A stretch of DNA of 64,000 nt from CAWBBA01 sp963741625. Lineage in GTDB: Bacteria > Desulfobacterota > Desulfomonilia > Desulfomonilales > Desulfomonilaceae. The stretch covers positions 273,564 through 337,563 of the forward strand of contig CAVUIT010000002.1 in the NCBI GenBank assembly GCA_963741625.1, in the 5' to 3' direction. Below, piece after piece: positions 1 through 7,909 of this stretch (its first letter is position 1; every line of letters starts with the position of its first letter). Position numbers and translations under genes: made by a program. The notes beneath the pieces are model-generated. The model did not search any database and was not told the DNA's origin. It was given only the letters and a program-made list of their open reading frames with translations.

Positions 1-264
1 AGGGCCTCAAGGGGATCGTAACAGATTGCCCCCTTGGGAATCGCTACCCCCCGACAACACAACAACTCCTTAGACTGGTATTCGTGAAGATTCATGAACC
101 TACTTGCCTCCAATACTCTATGCCGGACACATCATCACGCCGTCGCAACACCCGAATTAATCGTGGAGAAGATTTTGTGAAATACAGACAGATCGCCAAC
201 TTTACTGACAAGAAGGGAAGTTTGCAATAAAAAACGTCCGCATGCGCAGACGTACATGATCACA

Positions 265-305
265 AAACTCTGCGCCTGCACGGTTACGCGCCGGCCGCAG
301 AGTTT
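265..305 (-). terminator. Rho-independent terminator of the hsp20 gene
   Basis: Two perfectly complementary 10-base arms (AAACTCTGCG at 265-274 and CGCAGAGTTT at 296-305) enclose a 21-base loop that itself contains GC-rich pairs. Read on the minus strand the hairpin is followed by TTTTG and lies 20 bases past the stop of the heat-shock gene, so it is well placed to end that transcript. The loop is long and the T tract short, so strength is uncertain. Confidence 0.5.
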
Positions 306-325
306 CACGGACTAACAATTGTCAA

Positions 326-799
326 TTAATGAACCGTAATCTTCACGGCCTTCTTCTTGCAACTTTCACTTTTGGGGAGCTTCAGAGAGAGGACGCCGTT
401 CTTGTAGGTGGCTTCCGCCTTGTCTTGCTGCACCTCGCACGGCAGGGCAAAAGAGCGCGAAAAGCTGCCGTACGACCGCTCGATCCGGTGGAAATTATCG
501 CCTTTCTCTTCGTGCTCTGCCTTCTTTTCGCCCTTGATCGTCAGGACATCGCCGGTCAGATTAACGTCTAGGTCCTTCTGCTCCATACCTGGAATCTCAG
601 CTTTCACTGTGATGTCGTTTTCATTCTCAACGATGTCAACGACAGGCGTAAATGTGCGGCTAAAGAGGCTGCGTGAAAAGACCGGTTCCTGGCCAAAGAA
701 CCTTTCTACGAGGTCATCAAATTCACGTTGGAAGATCCGCGGGCTACCCGCGGTAGTCCCTTCTTCTTCTTTGCGTCTCCATGGTATCAGATCGAACAT
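326..799 (-). CDS. Small heat-shock protein, Hsp20/alpha-crystallin family
   Basis: This is a 157-residue ATP-independent holdase chaperone that would bind unfolding proteins in the cytoplasm. The product begins with an aromatic-rich stretch (MFDLIPW), has an alpha-crystallin domain from about residue 50 to 145 that closes with the conserved GVLSLKLPK strand, and ends in a short basic tail. I start at the ATG at 799. A GTG nine bases upstream is also open but lies inside the ribosome binding site AAGGAGGT, which is seven bases before the ATG. The gene stands alone, divergent from the gene at 1063, and is followed by a hairpin terminator. Family assignment is secure; clients are unknown. Confidence 0.95.
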   Translation of the reverse strand: MFDLIPWRRKEEEGTTAGSPRIFQREFDDLVERFFGQEPVFSRSLFSRTFTPVVDIVENENDITVKAEIPGMEQKDLDVNLTGDVLTIKGEKKAEHEEKGDNFHRIERSYGSFSRSFALPCEVQQDKAEATYKNGVLSLKLPKSESCKKKAVKITVH

Positions 800-1062
800 G
801 ATCAGCACCTCCTTTTCCAGACATGTTGGAGTCTTCCGAGCCAGTGCTCAAGTTACCTTTTGGGTTAACTCCCGTTGTTCATTTGGCCATTCTCATTTGA
901 GTTGTCAAGATGGCTCCCCGCATTCCGTCCGCAACAACCTCCCAGTAATAACATGAAATTTATTACATAATATCTTGATAACAAGACACTTATAATATAT
1001 AAGACCGGCTGGGATTGACCTCTCGATGTCGGCTCTCCGAACCGGTCTCCCAGGAGAATGTC

Positions 1063-1428
1063 ATGAAAAAGATGGCGGTGACCGTACTCTGTTTCCTCGC
1101 CCTTGCGGTATTGTGGCTGAGCTGCTTTCGATCCGAAGCGCGGCAATTCGTCGGCCATTCTGGCGGCGATTTCAGTTGGAAGCCGGCTGCTGCTTCCGCG
1201 GAGTCTGTTGGCCCCGGCACTCCGCACAGCGATTCAATTTCCCCGACAATCACAGCATCAGACATGACTACCCGTGCAGCATTGACCCAGCCCGACGTGA
1301 ATGGCCCACACGTTCCATTCCAGGGTTCCGGCCGATTTGATCATCTGGTTGCCGACACCTCGTCGGAAGAAGCAATGGCTCCCCAGAAGAGCGACACCGC
1401 GGACACTCTGGCCGCACGCACCCGATGA
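1063..1428 (+). CDS. Hypothetical exported or membrane-anchored protein
   Basis: I do not recognise this 121-residue protein. It starts MKKMAVTVLCFLALAVLWLS, a basic start followed by a hydrophobic stretch of about 15 residues that fits a signal peptide or single membrane anchor. The rest is low-complexity, rich in Ala, Ser, Thr, Asp and Pro, with no recognisable domain. I chose the ATG at 1063 because CAGGAG lies seven bases ahead; the longer open frame from 1015 would bury the hydrophobic segment. It is divergent from the heat-shock gene. The biased composition leaves some doubt that it is a conserved gene. Confidence 0.5.
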   Translation: MKKMAVTVLCFLALAVLWLSCFRSEARQFVGHSGGDFSWKPAAASAESVGPGTPHSDSISPTITASDMTTRAALTQPDVNGPHVPFQGSGRFDHLVADTSSEEAMAPQKSDTADTLAARTR

Positions 1429-1707
1429 GAGCAACCGCTCACCTGGCCAGAGGAATGCGGAGACAAGACGATAGTTTACACAAAACCATATAGGTCATCG
1501 GGATATCCTGGCCGGTCGATGAAGATTTCGAAATATCGCGGACCCGAATGCGCCATGCCCGAAGCTGAGAGAAATCACAGAAGACAGAATCTTCTCCGTT
1601 CTCTGCATCTCCGTGCTGAATAAAGACCGATGAACGACGGATTATTTCCCCTCCATTTCCTTTTTGGGGTTGCCTGAAGGACTACATAAAGCTAATATTT
1701 GAGGATT

Positions 1708-3838
1708 ATGAATAAGGGACGGATACTCATAGTTGACGATCAGGAGGAGATCCTCGATTCGCTCGGAGCGATTCTTGCCGATGAGGGCCACGAACTGATC
1801 AAGGCACGCGATGGGCAGGAGGCACTGCACATCGTTCAGAGCGATTCTCCGGACGTGGTCTTCTTGGATATATGGATCCCGGGAATCGATGGCATGCAGA
1901 CCCTCAAGGCCATCAAGAGGATCGACCCGCGATGCTCGGTGATCATGATGAGCGGCCACGGCACCATCGAAACCGCCGTGAAGGCAATCAAACTCGGGGC
2001 CACTGATTATCTGGAAAAACCCCTCAATCTGGAAGATGTCCTGCATTTGGTTCAGAAGGCTATTTCAGGCCGCACCGCTGTGAAGCGTTCGGACGAGGGG
2101 AATGGATCGAGCCGTGGACAACTGATCGGGGCTTCTACTAAGGCGGCCGGATCTAAGACGCGCTCTAGAAAATGCCGCGGCAGAAGCCGGAGCAGTATGG
2201 CTGACGGGTGAAAAGGGTACAGGCAAGGAATTCCTGGCCAGGGCCATCCATTATATGGGAGGCAAGGACAGGCACAGCCTTGTCAAGGTTCGCTGCCCGG
2301 ACCTCACGGCCCAAAATATCGAAGAGGTGCTGGTTGGCAAGAGCAACGGGACTAACGGGGGGAGACCCGGGAAGATGCTGCAAGCAGCGGCCGGAACTCT
2401 GCTGCTGATTAGAGTGGACCGCCTCGACAAAGCCCTTCGAGAGCCTCTTGCCAGACTTGTTCGAGATCACTTCAAGCGAGAGTCCCAACCCCGTTCCCAG
2501 GGCGCTTCGCGACTCCGAATTGTTTCAACCTCGACAATTGATCCGGATACCCTGGTCCAAGAAGACGATTTCCCGCCTGACCTCGCGGACATGCTTGCCC
2601 AGCGGATCATCAGACTGCCTACTCTGCGTGAACGCGCCGAAGACATCCCGCTGTTTGTAGATCACTTTCTCAAGGAAGCGATTGAGGAATTCGATAGGGA
2701 CATTGACGGAACGGACGCTGAGGCCATGGCACGTCTCCTGTCGTATTCGTGGCCGGGGAACGTCAAAGAGCTAAAGATCCTCATAGAGCACGTGGTTATG
2801 ACCGCGCCGGGTCCCCACATCACTGCCAACGACTTGCTTATTCCCGGCGAGCAGGAAACCTTTGCCGGTTCACAGGGACGGCATTCTGAGTTACATGCCG
2901 CGGGCGAGGAGCCCCAAGCCGACTCGCGTCTCGACCGCACGCATACACACGGAATCAGTGTCCCTGAGGGCGCCAGGTTGTCGCCTCCTCTGACGAGTCC
3001 ATTCCACCACCAGAAGACGCTAAGAGGAAGGGTGGTCATGTACGGCCAGGGACTCCATTCGGGGGCCAAGACCGGTTTGACCATTTCTCCGTTGCCTCCT
3101 TTCAGCGGCATCGTGTTCGGCCATATCACGTCCGGCGGGACCGTGTCGGCTCTCCTCAGCAATGTGGACTCCACGGGGTATTCCACTTGCCTCCAGCGTA
3201 ATGGCCTCGTTGCCCGCACGATCGAGCACCTCATGGCTGTTTTCCACATATATGGCCTTACAAACGTGCTTGTGAAAATTTCAGGCGAAGTGCCGATCAT
3301 GGATGGCTCGGCCCTCGAGTTCTGTGACCTTGTGGAGAGTGCGGAAATCATTACTCAGGAGGAGACCATAGAGGATATTGTTATTTCCGAACCCGTCGAA
3401 TTGCCGAAGGCCCACGGTAACAGCAAGAGCATGAGGGTTGAGCCTTCAGACTTCTTTGAGATCGACTATTTTCTCGACTATCCTCCACCCGTGGGCCAGA
3501 TGAGCATGGTTTACCGCTGCACCGACGCGGAAGATTTTAAACATGAGATCGCCCCGGCCCGGACCTTTGGATTTGTGAAGGACATGCGCATGATGGATGA
3601 GATGGGGCTTGCCGGTGGCGGGAAGCTCTCCAATTTGGTGCTCCTGGACGAAGAAAAGGTCGTGAATCCACCCCTCAGATTCCCCGACGAATTCGTCCGT
3701 CACAAGATCCTGGACATAATAGGGGATTTTTATTTGCTGGGCCGGCCCTTTCGCGGCAAGATAATAGCGAGACAGACGGGACATACCGATAATGTTGCAA
3801 TGCTCAAATTGATTAACGAGAGAATGAAGATACTGTGA
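1708..3838 (+). CDS. lpxC: Response regulator receiver / degenerate sigma-54 AAA+ / LpxC fusion, interrupted by a frameshift
   Basis: LpxC removes acetate from UDP-3-O-acyl-GlcNAc, the committed step of lipid A synthesis. Here it is the C-terminal third (about 3005-3835) of a much longer frame. The N-terminal part is a canonical CheY-type receiver (acidic D10/D11, phospho-acceptor D54, S82, K104). Next comes an NtrC-type AAA+ domain with an intact Walker A (GEKGTGKE) and WPGNVKEL sensor-2 motif, but the GAFTGA loop is missing and the Walker B acidic pair is replaced (AGTLLLIRVDRL). There is no DNA-binding helix-turn-helix. The LpxC part keeps the catalytic EH of TIEHL and the zinc ligands H and D of VRHKILD, plus the late TGH. 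The receiver and AAA+ parts lie in different frames. An in-frame stop at 2123-2125 in the downstream frame places the one-base shift between about 2126 and 2165, in the linker. The ATG at 1708 is preferred over the TTG at 1699. Confidence 0.85.
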
Positions 3839-4051
3839 AGGTTTCCAGAATTAAGTGCGAAATAGCATCCTTAGTTATTAATGAACGGATTGTTTATCGT
3901 GCTCCGCTAGTTAGCCTCAAAGGAGCGACAGAAAGTAGCCAGGCGATTCATCGGTCTCTGCGAGACCAGGACGCCCCAACAAGGGGCAGGCGAATCCTCT
4001 GCGTCTCTTGAGCGAACACGTGAAAGCGCCACAATCCCTTCCGCAAATAGT

Positions 4052-4597
4052 TCATCCCTCTGGACCACTGGCAGCCCGGGCATTTCCATTCTCACCCTTG
4101 GCTTGATCTCTCGGGCCCTGCGGCTTTCTTTTCGGGTCAAGAAAGATGCCAAAACAGTAAATGGCGATGACCGCACAGGCTACGAACGTCAGAAGACCGG
4201 TGGCTTCAAGCCGAAAGAATTGGATGAGTTCGGCCGGCATATCTCCCAGCGCGTACATGAAATAGAACAAATCCCAGGCCCCCCACAGCGAGCGCCCGGC
4301 CCAGGATGCGGCCAAGACCGAAAAATAGAGATTCGCCCATCTCCGTCCCACAAGACTGCGCTGAGACCACAAGAAACCCCGGATCGCTTGCAGCACCAAG
4401 TACGGAGACAACAATTTGGCCCACAACGTGAGGGATGTTCCACCGGGACCTATTCCGCCGGCAACCATCTCTTGCGCGAAAAAAGCCAGACCCACATTGA
4501 GGGAATCATTGTAGGCCAACAATAGTATTACGGTCGCGGGAAACACGGCCAGCGACACGACGAGTATCAGGATTTCTCGGAAAATTATTCGGAACAT
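4052..4597 (-). CDS. Hypothetical multi-pass inner-membrane protein
   Basis: A 181-residue protein with about four hydrophobic segments, near residues 7-28, 58-75, 85-115 and 130-150, ending in a charged, Lys/Arg/Gly-rich cytoplasmic-looking tail. I do not recognise a family, and no catalytic motif is visible. It is convergent with the LpxC fusion gene and separated from it by about 210 non-coding bases. The topology is clear and the function unknown. Confidence 0.6.
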   Translation of the reverse strand: MFRIIFREILILVVSLAVFPATVILLLAYNDSLNVGLAFFAQEMVAGGIGPGGTSLTLWAKLLSPYLVLQAIRGFLWSQRSLVGRRWANLYFSVLAASWAGRSLWGAWDLFYFMYALGDMPAELIQFFRLEATGLLTFVACAVIAIYCFGIFLDPKRKPQGPRDQAKGENGNARAASGPEG

Positions 4598-4805
4598 GAC
4601 GAGGCATTATATCATTCCTTGCGGCAGGAGAATGACACAAAACCTCTGATGGATCGTGCAAAGTCGGATCTTTTCGCATTGCATGAGAACAAGAGCAGCA
4701 ATCGTTCAAGCCTCACAGTTGGATCACCGGATATTCGTTAGGCCTATCGGTCACGGGTGGGGAAGGAAAAGATTTTCTCGTGATTGCTGGCTCCTATTTC
4801 TTACA

Positions 4806-4890
4806 AAATCCCCCTAACCCCCTTTACAAAAGGGGGAATTTTCTGATCGCCTCTTTACCCCCCTTTGGTAAAGGGGGGTAGGGGGGATTT
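4806..4890. repeat. Palindromic CCCCC/GGGGG intergenic repeat
   Basis: Two arms of about 22 bases, AAATCCCCCTAACCCCCTTT at 4806 and its near-exact reverse complement ending at 4890, enclose a second inner palindrome of CCCCCTTT/AAAGGGGG type. Nested palindromes of this kind are dispersed intergenic repeats in many deltaproteobacterial genomes. It lies in the 455-base gap before the acyl-CoA ligase gene, where I see no coding frame. Confidence 0.75.
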
Positions 4891-5052
4891 TTCCCCGAAC
4901 AACTGAGCGAATACTTTTGCCCTGCTTCCAGACACCGGATTTTTTTGTTTGGGTTATACATCGGATTGTGTAACATTGCCGTACGGCAATCCTTCACCTG
5001 GTACCAACCCTACTGCTTATTTTGCTCGTACTGAGCTCAAGAGGAGCGTTTC

Positions 5053-6735
5053 ATGGAGAAGATCTGGCTGAAATCCTACCACAATGCTGTTCCGGCGGAG
5101 ATTACCTTCGAGAAGATCACGTTGTCCGAGGCTCTCACAAGAACAGCCAAGAGGTTCCCCAATAATCCGGCTCTCCTGTTCCAGGGGACTACCATATCAT
5201 TCCAAAAACTGGACGACATGGTGTCCAGGTTTGCGTCCGCGCTCGTCGCTTTGGGGGTGAAGCCCGGCGACAAAGTGGCTCTGCTTTTGCCGAACCTGGT
5301 TCAGACCGTTGCTGCAACCTATGGAGCCTTTCGCGCGGGCGCGGTGGTGGTCATGAACAACCCTCTTTATACGGACCGAGAATTGGAGCACCAGTATAAT
5401 GACTCCGGTTCCAAGTTCCTGGTTTGCCTGGACCTTCTGGCGCCGAGGATGATCAATTTGAGGCAAAAGACAGGAATCACGAAGATCATCTCCTGCCATA
5501 TCCGTGATTTCCTCCCCTTCCCCCTCAAACAGCTCTTTCCGTTCGTTAAGAAGGACATGCACCGGAAAACGCCTGCGGCTCCCGATGTCTTCGAGTTCAT
5601 GGACCTCATAGGCAAGTATGGGCCGATTACTAATCCTCCCAAGTTGGAATGGGAGAGTACCGCTGTGTTGCTCTATACCGGGGGAACCACGGGGGTATCA
5701 AAAGGTGTTGAACTGACTCAGGCAAATCTATCGTGTAACGTTCAGCAGTGTGCCGCATGGTTCCCGGACTTCGAGCCGGGTGGAGAGGTCGTGGTCGGTT
5801 GTTTGCCGTTTTTCCATTCGTTCGGGATGACGACCGCGATGAATATTGGAATCTTCCACGGATACGCGGACGTCCTGATCCCCAAACCCGAACCCAAACC
5901 GATTCTGGAAGCGATCCACAAGCATAAGGCAACGTACATGCCGGCGGTCCCGACCCTTTACAACGGAATGATCAACTTCCCCGAACTCAAGAATTACAAC
6001 CTGAAATCGCTCAAAGGATGTTTTTCCGGTGGGGCCCCACTTCCCATGGAAACCCTGAAGACTTTCGGGAAACTCACCGGCGCTCAAATCTGTGAAGGAT
6101 ACGGCCTCACCGAAACTTCGCCGGTAACTCACATCAACCCGTACGGAGCAACTACCAAGCCCGGTACAATAGGTATACCGGTATCCAATACAGACGCGAA
6201 GCTCGTGGACGTGGACGATTACAACAAAGAGATCACCACTCCAGGTGAACCAGGGGAGCTTTGTCTCAAGGGTCCACAGATCATGAAGGGGTACATAAAT
6301 CGTCCGGACGAGACGGCAATCACTTTGAGGGACGGATGGCTGCTCACCGGTGACATTGCCATCGTTGACGAGGAAGGGTACTTCACCATAGTGGACCGCA
6401 AGAAGGATATGATTATCTCAGGAGGCTTCAATATCTATCCGAGGGATGTAGATGAGGTCCTGTTCACACATCCGAAGATCCTTGAAGGGTGTGCGATAGG
6501 CGTACCTGACGAGTATTCCGGAGAGCGCATCAAGGCTTACGTGGTGCTCAAAGAGGGGGAAACCGCCACGGCCATCGAGATCATCGATTACTGCAAGGAA
6601 AACTTGGTCAAATACAAGGTTCCCAAGTACGTGGAGTTCGTGAAGGAGCTTCCAAAGAGCGCAGTGGGTAAAATCCTCCGCAAGGAACTGAGGACGATGG
6701 ACCAGGCAAAGGCCGAGAAGGGCGGGGATAAGTAA
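5053..6735 (+). CDS. Long-chain fatty acid--CoA ligase (AMP-forming, FadD-like)
   Basis: A 560-residue ANL-superfamily ligase that activates a carboxylic acid with ATP to the acyl-adenylate and then the CoA thioester. All core motifs are present: the phosphate loop YTGGTTGVSKG near residue 210, YGLTETSP near 355, the hinge LTGDIAIVDEEGYF with DRKKDMIISGGFNIYP near 435-465, and the catalytic Lys in KSAVGKILRKEL near the C-terminus. The length matches FadD-type enzymes. GAGGAG precedes the ATG. The gene stands alone between repeat-rich gaps, so the acid it uses cannot be read from context; a medium- or long-chain fatty acid is the family default. Confidence 0.92.
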   Translation: MEKIWLKSYHNAVPAEITFEKITLSEALTRTAKRFPNNPALLFQGTTISFQKLDDMVSRFASALVALGVKPGDKVALLLPNLVQTVAATYGAFRAGAVVVMNNPLYTDRELEHQYNDSGSKFLVCLDLLAPRMINLRQKTGITKIISCHIRDFLPFPLKQLFPFVKKDMHRKTPAAPDVFEFMDLIGKYGPITNPPKLEWESTAVLLYTGGTTGVSKGVELTQANLSCNVQQCAAWFPDFEPGGEVVVGCLPFFHSFGMTTAMNIGIFHGYADVLIPKPEPKPILEAIHKHKATYMPAVPTLYNGMINFPELKNYNLKSLKGCFSGGAPLPMETLKTFGKLTGAQICEGYGLTETSPVTHINPYGATTKPGTIGIPVSNTDAKLVDVDDYNKEITTPGEPGELCLKGPQIMKGYINRPDETAITLRDGWLLTGDIAIVDEEGYFTIVDRKKDMIISGGFNIYPRDVDEVLFTHPKILEGCAIGVPDEYSGERIKAYVVLKEGETATAIEIIDYCKENLVKYKVPKYVEFVKELPKSAVGKILRKELRTMDQAKAEKGGDK

Positions 6736-6837
6736 CTGAAACAGCCGGGATTTGGTCGTAAATCACCGACGTCTGTCAGTTAAGCGACGGAAATGCAGAT
6801 TGACCGCTCAGAAGGCATAGCAGGTCCGGCATCTGGG

Positions 6838-6973
6838 ACTGTCTCAAAATGCCCTCCGGGGAGATTCTTGCCGTAGGGGCGCCGCTCGCTGCGCCCTCAT
6901 TTCGAGCGGTTCGAGAACCGCGCTGTACAAAACCAGCATCATTTCCTCGCCGAATTTCTGGTTTTGAGACAGT
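6838..6973. repeat. MITE-like element with 12-base terminal inverted repeats
   Basis: ACTGTCTCAAAA at 6838-6849 and its exact complement TTTTGAGACAGT at 6962-6973 bracket 112 bases without a convincing reading frame. The structure resembles a short non-autonomous element. A smaller palindrome, GACCGGCAAGATGCCGGTC, follows at about 6995. No matching transposase lies nearby. The whole gap 6736-7147 holds only these repeats. Confidence 0.5.
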
Positions 6974-7147
6974 TTCATCTTGCTGGTCCATGGCGGGACC
7001 GGCAAGATGCCGGTCCTACTGATGCTCAGGACCCACTGGCGAGAATCTCTTTCGCCACTCGGAACTGAATTCTTGTTAGCCTATATACTTTAGGGATTTT
7101 GTCTGAACACGCTCGAAGTGCAGTGGTTGAGCTTCCATTCCTTGAGA

Positions 7148-7789
7148 TCAGTCTCCAAGTCTTTTCTGCACCGCGTCGCTTGCCAGTTCCCGAACAGCAT
7201 CCGCAGCGATCCATTTTGCGGCCGCTGAATTCATCTCATTGATTTTATTTGCCGTTGCGATTGCGGCCTGGTTCAGGCGAAGGTTGCGTTTTCCGATCTG
7301 CCTTAAGGCCCAGTTGACCGCCTTCTTGACGAAATTCCTTGAGTCAACAGATTCTCTTTTTATGACGGGCAGAAACTCCAGAAACTCCGCATCCGTAGCT
7401 TCCTTGTCGTGAACAGCCAGGCAGGCCATGAGCACAAAGCCCGCCCTTTTCACGTATTCCTCGTCTCGCGAACTCCACTCCATAGCCTTTTCGTGAGCAT
7501 CAACGGCCTTGCGAAATAGGTTGTTGCAGCACTGATCGCAAAGGTCCCACGAATTGAAGTCGCGCACCCACTCTTCCATTTGCCGGCCGGCGATTTCTGC
7601 CGGCGGATAGACCATTCCCGCGAGTATTCGCGCCTCATGAATGCCCGAAGACCAGAGCGCTTCCGCTAGCGGACGGTTCTTTCCTATCTTGCGGGCGATT
7701 TTCCTGAGATTCGGGATTGAAACCCCGTACGCGTGCTCGGTGTTTATCCCGTAGCGCGCCATGCCTTCCGCTGCAGCGGGGTTACCCAA
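7148..7789 (-). CDS. DNA alkylation repair protein, AlkD-like HEAT-repeat glycosylase
   Basis: AlkD-family enzymes are HEAT-repeat DNA glycosylases that release positively charged alkylated bases. The product is all-helical, with YGVSIPNLRKIARKIGK near the start, the WVRDFNSWDLCDQCC motif in the middle and NFVKKAVNWALRQIGKRN near residue 155, all typical of this family. The start is unclear: the frame stays open upstream to 7843 and encodes family-like residues (IIKQLKSLGNPAAAEGMARY) but has no ATG. The TTG at 7789 is the first conventional codon available. An ATG at 7847 is one base out of frame and could be the true start. It lies downstream of uvrA on the same strand, though not obviously co-transcribed. 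Confidence 0.8.
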   Translation of the reverse strand: MGNPAAAEGMARYGINTEHAYGVSIPNLRKIARKIGKNRPLAEALWSSGIHEARILAGMVYPPAEIAGRQMEEWVRDFNSWDLCDQCCNNLFRKAVDAHEKAMEWSSRDEEYVKRAGFVLMACLAVHDKEATDAEFLEFLPVIKRESVDSRNFVKKAVNWALRQIGKRNLRLNQAAIATANKINEMNSAAAKWIAADAVRELASDAVQKRLGD

Positions 7790-7909
7790 GGACTTCAGTT
7801 GCTTGATTATTTGATTACATTGAGTTGTGAGATCAGATGCCTGTCATGACCGTCATCCATTCGGGACGAGGTTGTTAGAGGCCGCAGCGAAACATCAAGC
7901 AATACTGTT

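Noticed and set aside
2126..2165. Programmed +1 frameshift in the lpxC fusion gene
   Set aside because: No slippery codon followed by a stop or rare codon in the right frame is visible, and eight similar one-base breaks occur elsewhere in the window, so a common technical or mutational cause is likelier.
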